Of a stretch of DNA of 64,000 bases, positions 11,101 through 17,809 are shown piece after piece (position 1 is the stretch's first letter; each line of letters starts with the position of its first letter). The DNA comes from Endobugula sp047636495 (GTDB lineage: Bacteria; Pseudomonadota; Gammaproteobacteria; Pseudomonadales; Cellvibrionaceae), in the NCBI GenBank assembly GCA_047636495.1, contig JBLILH010000003.1, forward strand, positions 1 through 64,000. Reading direction: 5' to 3'. The position numbers and the translations under genes were made by a program. The notes under the pieces are model-generated. The model searched no databases, was not told the DNA's origin, and saw only the letters and a list, made by a program, of their open reading frames with translations.

Positions 11101-12713
11101 TAAGTGGTACTCACTATCCCGACAAATGCTGAGATCGGGGATACTACATTTTTAAGACGACTGTAACGTTTACTGCTATCTCTTAGGCGAGCGTAATAAT
11201 GTGCTTGAGCAGTATAAAGCAGCCCCCCCGTTAGCTTATCTTGCACAAGCTGATCATCAAGTAACAACCTGTCCCATTCGTCAATAATACCGTTTTTATT
11301 ATTATCAACATACACATCGCTTTGAGTATTGGTCAGCAAAGCATGTTCTGCGCTGTCATTAAGCAGTTTCTGATAAGCTCGATGTACTTGGCTCCAATTA
11401 GATGTTTCTCCGCCTGTTGCGACCAAATAATAGCCGCCTACCACCAGATTTTCATAATCAACTGATATCGGCTCAACATTCGGTGGGCCATCAATAGAGA
11501 TATTGACGTTAAACCGAGAACCCAATCCAAATTGCTCTGGCCCAGCCCCACAATCAATGGATAAGTGTGCTTGAATACCCGTGCCGATTTGTTGGCCATC
11601 AAGACGAAAGGAAAGTCGTGTTGCACCATTGATATTACCCCAGTTAATGGTTAATTTTTTGGTGCTCAATTCAGCAGCGGTCGAGTTAGCGACAAAAGAA
11701 ATAGGCAGGTCAATACATACATAACCATTTGCAATCGGAATAATGGTTACGTTAACCTTTTTTTGCCACTTAACACTTTCATCATCGCTATTGTCGTGAT
11801 CCACAATAGAATTATATTTACGCTGATTCCCCACTACTTTGTATGGAAGCGATGACGGTAACAAGCCTAACGCTTCAACAATAACCTCACCCGAATCAAT
11901 GACATCTTCTAAGGTCACTCCTGGGTGATTCTCTCGAAGATAAGCTAATGCTTGTTCTTCAAAAATTTCCAATGGGCTTTTATCTCTTAACGCTTGATTG
12001 CTTTCTGCATGATAATAAGCAGAATAATCGAAATTCACCTCTGCCAATAAATTACGGTAATACGCTTTACCACCTTCTTTTGTATCCGAACTGAATTGAC
12101 GACGCTTAAAGGAAGGATCTACCGCAAGCCATTGGCAACCATTGCCCACCTGAGCGCAGGTTTGCTGATCGCTTTGGGTGCCTCGATAATTGGAAAAATT
12201 TACTAGAGCTTCTACCCATACATGCTCTACGACAACAGCGGCAGGGTCTGAGTCATCAATAACATTGATGCCCTGGTCCTTAAGTATGGCAATAGCTAAC
12301 GCAGGGTTGGCGATATTCGTCCAGTTCGCTATTTCTTCTGCGCTCAGTTGGATTTCACCCACCACATAACGAGAATGAATGCCGACTGCACGGTAAAGCG
12401 CAATGAGCGTTGTCGCTAAATCAACATCATTGCCAGCAAGCCCCAAGAGCGTATTTACAGAGCTACTTCTTGAACCGTGATAAACCGAGTATTCCGTGTT
12501 GTTACGTAGGTATTCGTAAATAGCGACTGCATTATTTAATGCTTGCGCTTTTTCTTGCAATTGCGCAGCTTCACCAGAGACAAATAAAATTTCCGATGTT
12601 TCGCACAGCGTGGGCGTATCGTCCAGCGTTAAACACGTTGCAGAAACAAGCGCCGACTGACACAAAAATCCACATAAAATCGCGCTCTTGATCAATTTTT
12701 TTACATCAAACAT
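5127..12713 (-). CDS. Giant Sec-exported YD-repeat (Rhs-like) protein with degenerate transglutaminase domain
   Basis: The product has 2528 residues. A Sec signal peptide covers 1-26. A transglutaminase-like domain covers ~60-205, with GNDVDLA at 94-100, His164 and Asp199. The family's catalytic Cys position is Asp96, so this domain is probably non-catalytic. A long exported middle region follows, then a DUF6531-like segment near 1008 (VTGNMYHDETDILI). YD repeats run ~1190-2290. The Rhs core ends in YYYRARYYDPELGRFISEDP and closes at DPSGN (~2318). The 210-residue tip after it is Gly/Ala-rich and hydrophobic, with no nuclease or deaminase motif that I recognise. There is no PAAR domain and no type VI gene nearby, and the signal peptide argues for Sec export. 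An exported coiled-coil protein lies upstream, and the small membrane protein downstream. Confidence 0.85.
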   Translation of the reverse strand: MFDVKKLIKSAILCGFLCQSALVSATCLTLDDTPTLCETSEILFVSGEAAQLQEKAQALNNAVAIYEYLRNNTEYSVYHGSRSSSVNTLLGLAGNDVDLATTLIALYRAVGIHSRYVVGEIQLSAEEIANWTNIANPALAIAILKDQGINVIDDSDPAAVVVEHVWVEALVNFSNYRGTQSDQQTCAQVGNGCQWLAVDPSFKRRQFSSDTKEGGKAYYRNLLAEVNFDYSAYYHAESNQALRDKSPLEIFEEQALAYLRENHPGVTLEDVIDSGEVIVEALGLLPSSLPYKVVGNQRKYNSIVDHDNSDDESVKWQKKVNVTIIPIANGYVCIDLPISFVANSTAAELSTKKLTINWGNINGATRLSFRLDGQQIGTGIQAHLSIDCGAGPEQFGLGSRFNVNISIDGPPNVEPISVDYENLVVGGYYLVATGGETSNWSQVHRAYQKLLNDSAEHALLTNTQSDVYVDNNKNGIIDEWDRLLLDDQLVQDKLTGGLLYTAQAHYYARLRDSSKRYSRLKNVVSPISAFVGIVSTTYEVETVGSTPFALLPGGLLIDLKGIRLNGSWEADKEEAYSNSTFKFLGHTASALEHEVWQELTGYDAVSTMRGIQFALKDGAELLDIHNTPSEDTFEAALLSMGATHTPPVGFTKHEYTLFGKRLVNWSYSGSDTRGMYVFRGNVDAYEPSDTESTIFVVNTSGALNQNLSLYDSIENQLLNLASSDGALQTKSFDINGFTGLTVIGANVTSPSGFTLESYQKISNSVWRFTVRETAQHADGISQINLSIVFGGGIATAGVSFDTSDPSYTLTCGGQTYNAKATQLLINWRQCFDGFVSSNELGTTIAFFDRNNGFNPDSVFYKKVSPDLKEHDIQLINKIRADMYSSPDTAWRNYTIPSTLTHGPTYLFSVYIEDTFESDTNDLVSSSYIIQNNSQRLFAGGGYVPEGKGIDPANDTEAVTVTGSGEEIELNVSQVDFNNEVFTDKNLVAIANNDIVRTPSTVDPVSTVTGNMYHDETDILISGKGLHYAFTRTYNSNQTTSAGVNSVNPNHLPFSQGWTHSYNMKLVSNDYGQYPNYGVDLAPENGNNNTSSITYINERGGEHNYLVDDGDVNSQPTSPRADFDELRLNSPSIGLHTITYRNGVSYIFDSQIPSQIPSQSADMRIPGTQARLVSIEDAYGQQLNFSYNAQNQLIAISDNLELSGRTGLALSYHSDGVLAGRLHTITDWSGRTWTYAYNDQGQLTSMTDPLSHSMAYTYVEGTHWLKDIIHPESRGGKQKTMTFSYYENGQAYDYVDQLGQRESLIYDLFRRRTRITNPRGYNTEHYYDQNGALQKLVEPDNGILLFDNNADGLRYLKRNALGYSTHYSYHSDRSLDGAASDTQGQVTREQDALGYQQDYDYGIHDQIIRAKNKNGNVVEQAYYQTTNIAQGAVAGKLRLTRILSATVNGIVHSNVTTSHYRYNADGTRKQQVEYIDPTNLARQRITNYTYQYNTDGSYQLTTNVGASGVSTTITQVQTFDALWRLISSTQYRTVGSNSAPNALTTTYAYDSLGRVVRTTDPVGNIQETEYDANGQVIRETARYIRLSGNSPDITPRYAQCTQDTAYPSHDTCVLAEHTYDVADRLTKTTNILGATVDYTYDAMGNVLTTKNSLGHTLHYQYDSKGRAIQVTNENGYSLKTAYDLAGRVVKVTDANNNAVRYTYDALGRRLSTTSPEGRITRFDEYDGNGNLLKASDANAVANQQPINSQNVSASSVFDEFNRLVSSVNANNETTTYTYDLLGNQTSITDAKGQRTQYVYNDLGRLITVIDPIIETPADNVVTMAYDELGNPISQTDRNGHTIHFAYDQLNRLVRKDYLHDGTDDLLQYDHYGNLVSIQNPDVTYTYTYDVAGRMLSKTDSRQNRTLQWRYDVVGNVLSKTNYQGDIQRFTYDSTNRLVAAALSNAQGQLQIQASYQYDPAGRLLSRILSNGSASLYDYDKDGLLTQLQQIDVAGQVIHNRQYQHDRVGNIRRIVNAYKAIDGLDIMESTDYTYDGSYRLLSADSSNDSHDLAYTYDAVGNRLSKTQAVNTQGASTQYYDYSVGNRLQTVRDNSPTGALRYQLFYDANGSLIQKNNGNNQALLQLDYDQRRLVKTIAANDDQNTNNQTLSFSYDANAYRTGKQTNSEQTGNEEKKYYLEAEHLESTYNQDDQLIASYLRGVVVDEIISGFEKNNTTGKLENRTFYHDQVNSVSELTNHNGDIVQQLRYGPFGESLSNTGTSQNSLRYTGRELDTASGLYYYRARYYDPELGRFISEDPIGFRGGINFYAYVGNNPLIANDPSGNLVNFAYHAAGAAVGVVSGGIAGYVANGWDGALTGALIGGSVGVLTPWLSAQAATAATALGATAATSTAISTLTPFVVAPTTMFVVQGASNVLSETPAPFLDQNYVNVASSTLGPLFGAGRNVALTAQGAVAASTARATYQATGSEVLGYASAVTTTGVAEFGFQYAVDGAANGAYDMLFPRSGSAGGFVIYPNRINSNMTNRVYSK

Positions 12714-12741
12714 ACATCAAAATTCCTTATTGATAATCACT

Positions 12742-13488
12742 TTAGTCGTGATGTTTTGTGATAGACGTTAGCGTCGGTTCTGGCTTGACGGGGACGTAAG
12801 GCTTGGGCGCGAGCTTTTGTTGCATTGCCATGACTTTGTTACGTTTGTCATTGCCCTCGGCAGACTGGATGTCTGCCAGCTCATCCATCATTGCGGATAA
12901 TTTATCGACTATCGCTTGTTTTTGCGGGTCTGCATCTTGCCAAACTTTCCATATGGGAGGTAATTCGTCCTCCACTTTTTCGCTACGGTCTTTTATCTTT
13001 TCGTGAATAGCTAAAAGCTGTTGCTGAACATATTGGTTAACTTCTGCATCTGACTCACCCGCACTACTTGATAACAACCTATCTTTGCTGCTGACACTCA
13101 AGGTATTTAAGGCTTGATCGATATAATCATTGACGTTTTTCCAAAAGCTACTTAGGAACGACTCATTATCAAGTACCAGCTGGATTTCATTCGATACGGG
13201 CTGATTGGACGATAGCTCTAGACGCGGCTTATCTAATTTTAGCTGAATATCTTTTAATGCAGCCTCAACTTGCTTTATATCCTCAAGGATAGGCTGTACT
13301 TCCGCTCGCAACTGGCGTTTTTTTTGCCCTCTAACATGCAATAGCGCTTGAGAAATGGCCTGAACATTTTTTAGCTCTTCTGCACTGAAAGTGGGATCAG
13401 TAGGCGTTTGCGGAGGGTTTACTGTTTGAGAGAATACGGGATAACTAATAACGACAAAACATGTAAGAACTATTATTTTTTTAATCAT
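12742..13488 (-). CDS. Exported coiled-coil protein, likely partner of the YD-repeat protein
   Basis: The product has 248 residues. The signal peptide is ~1-20 (cleavage after VFSQ-like sequence). The rest is charged, Gln/Lys/Glu-rich and mostly helical, with likely coiled coils around 40-100 and 150-220 and a Pro-rich tail ending KHHD. No conserved domain is recognised. It lies 28 bp upstream of the YD-repeat gene on the same strand, so the two are probably one transcript. A periplasmic chaperone or scaffold role for the giant product is a guess from context. The 290 bp upstream (13489-13778) shows no gene. Confidence 0.65.
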   Translation of the reverse strand: MIKKIIVLTCFVVISYPVFSQTVNPPQTPTDPTFSAEELKNVQAISQALLHVRGQKKRQLRAEVQPILEDIKQVEAALKDIQLKLDKPRLELSSNQPVSNEIQLVLDNESFLSSFWKNVNDYIDQALNTLSVSSKDRLLSSSAGESDAEVNQYVQQQLLAIHEKIKDRSEKVEDELPPIWKVWQDADPQKQAIVDKLSAMMDELADIQSAEGNDKRNKVMAMQQKLAPKPYVPVKPEPTLTSITKHHD

Positions 13489-13778
13489 AACTTCCCTGCT
13501 TGAAAATTTAAGTGCAATTTTGACGGCGCAATATTATACAGCCAAAATATAGGCGTCAAGCAGCAAATTTAAGGAGTGTGTTCATGTTCACAAAAAAAAT
13601 TCAAAACGCGCCTGCATTGTGCTTAATGAATATTAATGGGCACTCACAGCATTTTATTTACAATCTTCCAATGTAACGCTTTCTGTCTAGCACAGGTAAG
13701 ACCTCACGGATAAAGATGAAGAGTGGGCGCCCTTCAATATTCACTTAATCTTTTGGCTGTGCGGGAAGCTCTTTAAGA

Positions 13779-14078
13779 TTAGTGTTCAAGCAAACGTGCG
13801 GGGTCTTGCTTTGAGGCGATCAAGCGTAAAACCCATAATTCCTCACCATCAATCGCGTAAGCAATTATATAGGGTGTCTTTCTAACGACCCATTCCTGAG
13901 TATTAACGATTCGACCTACGTGCCCTATACTCGGGGTAAATAATAAAAGCTCTGTCGCATCAGCGACACTCTGAGCAACGCGCTGGACACCTATCGGGTT
14001 TTCTTCAGCAATATAGACTATCGCCTCTTCAAACTGCTGTAAGGCTTTATCAGTCCACTTGAGTTGCAATATTAACAC
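13779..14078 (-). CDS. ParE/RelE-family toxin
   Basis: The mature product is ~97-100 residues, starting LQLKWTDKALQQFEEA. The features are typical of ParE/RelE: an N-terminal beta strand, a helical hairpin (IVYIAEENPIGVQRVAQS), then the GHVGRIVNTQEWVV and YIIAYAIDGEELWVLRLI strands, ending near a conserved Arg (DPARLLEH). The start is either GTG at 14078 or TTG at 14069; the latter has a GTGGGGTG upstream. Either start lies inside the antitoxin gene, giving the usual overlap and translational coupling. ParE toxins act on DNA gyrase and RelE on mRNA at the ribosome; which applies cannot be told from sequence alone. Confidence 0.8.
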   Translation of the reverse strand: MLILQLKWTDKALQQFEEAIVYIAEENPIGVQRVAQSVADATELLLFTPSIGHVGRIVNTQEWVVRKTPYIIAYAIDGEELWVLRLIASKQDPARLLEH

Positions 14079-14271
14079 CCCACTTTGCAAAGGTAGAGAT
14101 GAGCTTATTATCACTCACAAACTCACCTCGACGCGCTTCATTTAATCCATCTTCAATTTCTTGACGGGTATATGCTTCATACACCACATCCTTCCATGTT
14201 GCGCCTTCGGGCAATTGGTCGGCAATGTTATGAAGGGATTTTTTAACACTACTGACTGCTGGCTGTTGCAT
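14050..14271 (-). CDS. Antitoxin of the ParE/RelE-type pair
   Basis: The product has 73 residues. The start is the ATG at 14271 with AGGT upstream; the longer frame upstream is non-homologous mobile-element DNA. It contains a helical segment, KKSLHNIADQLPEGATWKDVVYEAY, of the type found in antitoxins paired with ParE/RelE toxins. The acidic C-terminal half should wrap the toxin. It overlaps the downstream toxin. The pair sits between the giant YD-repeat operon and a cluster of transposon remnants, so it may stabilise this accessory block. Confidence 0.75.
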   Translation of the reverse strand: MQQPAVSSVKKSLHNIADQLPEGATWKDVVYEAYTRQEIEDGLNEARRGEFVSDNKLISTFAKWGVNIATQVD

Positions 14272-14354
14272 AATCTTTACCTCGTTTATTTCTCCCGCAA
14301 GCATATCAATTTTCTTCCTGTGATGCCATTTTCGCGGGGTACGTCGCCGTATGA

Positions 14355-14749
14355 AATTAAAGGGGTCAAAGCCCTTTTCTTCCCCTTGCTCTGTGCTTGT
14401 TGATAGCGGTAGCCGCACTTGCCTCGGTTACGTTTGAGTTCGCGGCTAATCGCCGATTGACTTACTCCAACAGCATCTGCAATCTTTTGTTGTGATAAAT
14501 CGGTGTTATTGAATGCATAAATTTGGCATCGTTGTTCATAGGTTAGCTGTACGTAGGTTTTCATCGCTGCATCTCTTGGCGGAGAAAAAACGATTAGCCT
14601 ACATGCAGCTGACCGCTTTTTCTACCCATTCAAGCCATGCACTTATTGGTTGAATCCAAGGTGCAATATAATCGACTTCAAGGAAGAAACGATGCCAAGA
14701 AATCCAAAACTTTATTTCACTGGCATTAAAAGGGCTTTGCCCCCTTTAA
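14355..14749 (+). mobile_element. Family 1 element copy B, carrying an IS30 fragment inside it
   Basis: The left end (14355-14385) and right part (14664-14749) match the other family 1 copies, including AAGGAAG, ATG and the transposase-like first codons. The ~28 bp normally between them is replaced by ~278 bp containing the 5' half of an IS30-type transposase gene. The right end has lost its final AATT and runs into the IS3 remnant. Confidence 0.7.
14386..14564 (-). pseudogene. IS30-family transposase, N-terminal fragment
   Basis: About 60 residues from MKTYVQLTYEQRCQIYAF onward include the helix-turn-helix LSQQKIADAVGVSQSAISRELKRN typical of IS30-family transposases. The frame then leaves the family at GYRYQQAQSK and reads through the family 1 repeat end. 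The DDE catalytic domain is absent. It lies within the interrupted repeat element described above. Confidence 0.8.
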
Positions 14750-15067
14750 GAGATCATTCTTTTTTGTAGTGCCTGTCCTTACAGATTTTTGTTTCTCCAT
14801 TTTAAGCTGCTGTATCTCACGCTCTAGGGCTGATATTTTACGCCTTTCTTCTGAGATGGGAGCACCTTGGGTTTTTTCTCCGTTACGCTCTTTACGGAGA
14901 TCGCGCGCCCATTTATCGACTGTAGATTTCCCCACGCTCATAGCTTCTGCTGCTCCCCTGATGGAATAACCCTTGTCAACAACAAGCTCTGCAACTTCTT
15001 GCCTAAATTCTGGTTTAAAATGCTTTGTTATAATGCTACCTTCGTTAATGCCCTTGGCGCGCACCAC
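14726..15067 (-). pseudogene. IS3-family OrfA remnant
   Basis: The central ~75 residues (FKPEFRQEVAELVVDKGYS through SALEREIQQLKMEK) form the IS3 OrfA helix-turn-helix and leucine-zipper region. The usual continuation after the zipper is missing and is replaced by sequence from the neighbouring repeat element. OrfB, the catalytic integrase part, is absent. The remnant lies between two 32-bp direct repeats (14756-14787 and 15128-15159, one mismatch). Confidence 0.8.
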
Positions 15068-15159
15068 CTAACCCACAAAACCAGTCTTAAAATAAAAACA
15101 ACAGAGAAAGAAAGAATAAAATCAGTTATTCTTTTTTGTAGCGCCTGTCCTTACAGATT
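14756..15159. repeat. 32-bp direct repeats bracketing the IS3 remnant
   Basis: Bases 14756-14787 and 15128-15159 are identical except for one position (GTAGTGCCTG versus GTAGCGCCTG). The core CTGTCCTTACAGATT is followed at the second site by further partial copies of ACAGATTGACA. The span covers the OrfA fragment. Bases 15160-15345 show no gene. Confidence 0.7.
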
Positions 15160-15345
15160 GACAGGCTTACAGATTGACATGCAACAGAAATAAGAATTAA
15201 TATTATTGCTATAAATTTATACGTTTTTAACTTCTTTATTGGTAGAGTTGTTTTAAGTGGCATGAGAATTATTACAATCGTTTTAATTTAGACTCTGCTT
15301 CAAGTAACATTCTATCAAATGAGCCGAAAACGGTTTGATTTTTTT

Positions 15346-15993
15346 TCACCCATTAGGCTCAATTAAAAGCTCAACACGTCGGTTTTCTGCACGTCCGGTG
15401 TCAGTGGCATTGCTTGCAATCGGCCGCGACTCCCCGTATCCAAACACCACCAAACGGTCAACACTGACTTCTTGGCTTTTTAGATAATCACTAACGCTGT
15501 TTGCCCGCCTAATAGAAAGTTTTTGATTATAGGTGGCTTTACCAGATGAATCTGTATGCCCAGCAATCTGTAAACGCGTTTCATTAAATTCGTTTAATAT
15601 TTTAACTACAGAATTAAGTGTTCCATAAATCGATGAGTTTAAAATAGCTTGATCGACTCTAAACGTAATATTATTTGGCATAACTAGACGCAAATTATCC
15701 CCCTCTCTTATAACTTGAACACCAGAGCCAACCAATTCAGCGCGCAAAATTCTCTCTTGATTATCCATGTAGGCACCAACACCGGCTCCTGCCAGCCCAC
15801 ATACAGCAGCGGAATTACGTGCGCGCTTACTGTTCTTTCTTGATCCAATCGCTGCACAAACAACAGCTCCAATTGCGCCATAGGTTGTGGCTCTATTTAC
15901 TTTACTTTCTCCTGTATAAGCATCCTGAGTCGTGCAACCTGCCAACACTCCAATTGTTGTAACTACTGCGATGATAGATCTACTAATAATCAT
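15346..15993 (-). CDS. OmpA-like peptidoglycan-binding lipoprotein
   Basis: The product has 215 residues. The lipobox is LAGC (Cys20). A glycine-zipper stretch covers ~36-75 (GAIGAVVCAAIG and VCGLAGAGVGAYM). The C-terminal OmpA domain covers ~105-212, with AGHTDSSGKATYNQKLSIRRA and YGESRPIASN...NRRVE motifs that bind meso-diaminopimelate in peptidoglycan. The layout matches YiaD/YfiB-type outer-membrane lipoproteins. An AGGAAA ribosome-binding site precedes the start. It appears intact and monocistronic. Confidence 0.85.
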   Translation of the reverse strand: MIISRSIIAVVTTIGVLAGCTTQDAYTGESKVNRATTYGAIGAVVCAAIGSRKNSKRARNSAAVCGLAGAGVGAYMDNQERILRAELVGSGVQVIREGDNLRLVMPNNITFRVDQAILNSSIYGTLNSVVKILNEFNETRLQIAGHTDSSGKATYNQKLSIRRANSVSDYLKSQEVSVDRLVVFGYGESRPIASNATDTGRAENRRVELLIEPNG

Positions 15994-16198
15994 AATAATT
16001 TCCTATTTTAAGTTGTTGTGATTGATTTCCAAACATTCCAATTAACTTTCAATTAACTTTAAATTCTGCTTATAACTAACCCAGGCTTTCTAAAAATCTT
16101 GTTAAATCAATATCTTCGTTAATCCCATTTCAGGGATTTTGATGGTTTTACTCCAATCATTTACACCGACTATCATTTGGCCGCCAGCCATTGCGAAT
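15994..16198. other. Intergenic stretch upstream of the OmpA-like lipoprotein
   Basis: Together with the element at 16199-16344 this makes ~350 bp without a gene. The part next to 15993 is AT-rich, contains short AATTAACTTT-type direct repeats, and presumably carries the lipoprotein promoter. Nothing else is identifiable. Confidence 0.4.
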
Positions 16199-16344
16199 AA
16201 TTAAAGGGGGCAAAGCCCTTTCTTCCCCACCTACAAGCTGTGGTAGGATAATCATTCAACATAATCGACCTCAAGAAAGAAACGATGCCAAGAAGTCCAA
16301 AACTTTATTTCACTGGCATTAAAAGGGCTTTGACCCCTTTAATT
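16199..16344 (+). mobile_element. Short inverted-repeat element, family 1 copy C
   Basis: This intact copy is 146 bp, bounded by AATT. The left end AATTAAAGGGGGCAAAGCCC is complementary to the right end GGGCTTTGACCCCTTTAATT with one mismatch. It retains AAG(A/G)AAG followed by ATGCCAAGAAGTCC, the start of a REP-associated transposase-like frame. Its right end is 3 bp from the stop codon of the gene at 16348-17400, so that gene is bracketed by copies C and D. Confidence 0.85.
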
Positions 16345-16347
16345 ACC

Positions 16348-17400
16348 TCATTTCCTTGCAGGGGGCTTTCCAGGATTATCTGGGTCAAAACCTAGGTTAA
16401 TATTATCTACATTAAACCCTGGGGGCGCCCAAAAGAAGCATACCGGACAGTACCCGCCGTGTTCATTTACACTAAGTGACATGGGGTTTGTAATTAATCC
16501 GCCATACATATTCGATCTCTTTACTCTCATATCCCCAGGCTTATGAGACCAAGTACCGTCATTGTCTTGTCGGTAAAAGTGATAATCATGTCGATTCAGT
16601 ACAAAGAAAATAGGGTATCCACCTTCAATTGGCATTAAACTTAAACCATCCGAAACAAGGCCAGAAAGAACATTATTTAATTCAAATGTGCCATCATTAT
16701 TAAAAGTGGCGTCTCCAACACCACTATAATCCCCAGGAGTACTTTGCGCTCGACCCCTGCACGCTGGCCCAGTAGCATGACCATAACAATTGGGGCCGCT
16801 TTTGCCAGCATAAGAAGGGTTGCTAGCCCAGCTTGCCAAAGGATCACCCGACACCCTATTTTCGATGAAGCGTCCTGTATTTATAACGAATTCTATTGCT
16901 TGATCTATAGCGGGGTAAAATGCATACCCGCCAAGTGAATTGACCAATCGCCTTAATGCATTTACAGATGCAAGGTTATTCCGAATATCAGCAAAATCAA
17001 ATCCTTCTTGTGCTCGCATAATTGCGAACTCGGTCTGAAACCCTTGGAAAATAGCATTCATCTGATTCTGCGCTAGTTGCTCAGCAGCAATATACTCATT
17101 ATTTGCCTGTTCGAAAGCTGCATAAGTTCCAGGATTGGCACTATTCAGGTTTGGTCTTGGCGTATTTATGTCGAGAAAGCTAAGGAAATCATTGGCTTGA
17201 CGAGCTCTGAGCTGGCCTATCGATGAGAGGTTTCTGTAAGGGGAGCCTGCGGGAAATTGATTGAGGATAAAATCAGGTATCGGCTGATCATCATACATAT
17301 AGTCGCGATCGGCCCACGTCAACATAGGTATAGATGTTAACAGAAAGAGCAATGCTGCGACAAGCTGAGTAAAGTCAAACCCTGCATTTCTTATAGTCAT
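16348..17400 (-). CDS. Secreted protein with a papain-like NCY...H layout
   Basis: The product has 350 residues. The signal peptide is ~1-30. Residues 90-190 are helical. A conserved-looking C-terminal module covers ~200-325: NCYGHA (Cys205), HDYHFYRQDNDGTWSHKPG (His274, His287), then GGLITNP and CPVCFFW. The order Asn-Cys-Tyr-x-x-Ala followed by a DYH strand and WSHKPG resembles uncharacterised papain-like/NlpC-like proteins that I remember only as hypothetical. A cysteine hydrolase is an inference. The gene is bracketed by family 1 repeats, and its 5' third is duplicated at 73-504, so it sits in an actively rearranging segment. Confidence 0.65.
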   Translation of the reverse strand: MTIRNAGFDFTQLVAALLFLLTSIPMLTWADRDYMYDDQPIPDFILNQFPAGSPYRNLSSIGQLRARQANDFLSFLDINTPRPNLNSANPGTYAAFEQANNEYIAAEQLAQNQMNAIFQGFQTEFAIMRAQEGFDFADIRNNLASVNALRRLVNSLGGYAFYPAIDQAIEFVINTGRFIENRVSGDPLASWASNPSYAGKSGPNCYGHATGPACRGRAQSTPGDYSGVGDATFNNDGTFELNNVLSGLVSDGLSLMPIEGGYPIFFVLNRHDYHFYRQDNDGTWSHKPGDMRVKRSNMYGGLITNPMSLSVNEHGGYCPVCFFWAPPGFNVDNINLGFDPDNPGKPPARK

Positions 17401-17447
17401 AATCTCAGATACATATGTATATGTTTAAATTAAAGGAAATTAAAGGA

Positions 17448-17803
17448 AATTAAAGGGGTCAAAGCCCTTTTCTTCCCCACTTACAAGCTGTGGTAAGAAA
17501 ATCATTCAATATAATCGACTTCAAGGAAGAAACGATGCCAAGAAATCCAAAACTTTATTTCACTTGCCTTAAAAGGGCTTTGACCCGAATGGCACTTACT
17601 TAAGGCACTAAACTCAGTAAAAATAGGGGTTTCAAGCCTACAAGGTAAAACTGAAAATGGTTACCCTTATTGGTTTTGTCGAGTTTCTTCCTTGTATCTG
17701 GATAGGTAGAGTGAAACCGCTTAGTTAAGGATAGTTCGCTAATCACTATAATCACTGGCATTAGGCCTTAAGTAAGTGCCATTCGGCTTTGCCCCCTTTA
17801 ATT
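17448..17803 (+). mobile_element. Family 1 element copy D, split by a family 2 element
   Basis: The left end is at 17448, preceded by two extra copies of the motif AAATTAAAGG. The body runs to 17586, including AAGGAAG and ATGCCAAGAAATCC. It is then interrupted by the 198-bp element and resumes at 17785-17803, ending AATT. It lies immediately upstream of the 16348-17400 gene, equivalent to copy A beside the truncated duplicate. Its right end is 7 bp from the bacterioferritin stop codon. Confidence 0.85.
17587..17784. mobile_element. 198-bp inverted-repeat element, family 2 copy 2
   Basis: It has perfect 20-bp inverted ends (GAATGGCACTTACTTAAGGC). It is inserted in the right end of family 1 copy D, with the 11-bp target duplicated as GGCTTTGACCC (17576-17586) and GGCTTTGCCCC (17785-17795). 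The body is ~90% identical by eye to the reverse complement of 4346-4543 and has the same length. Confidence 0.9.
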
Positions 17804-17809
17804 TCAATC

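Noticed and set aside
5127..12713. Type VI secretion Rhs effector
   Set aside because: There is no PAAR or VgrG and no type VI gene in the window, and the protein has a Sec signal peptide.
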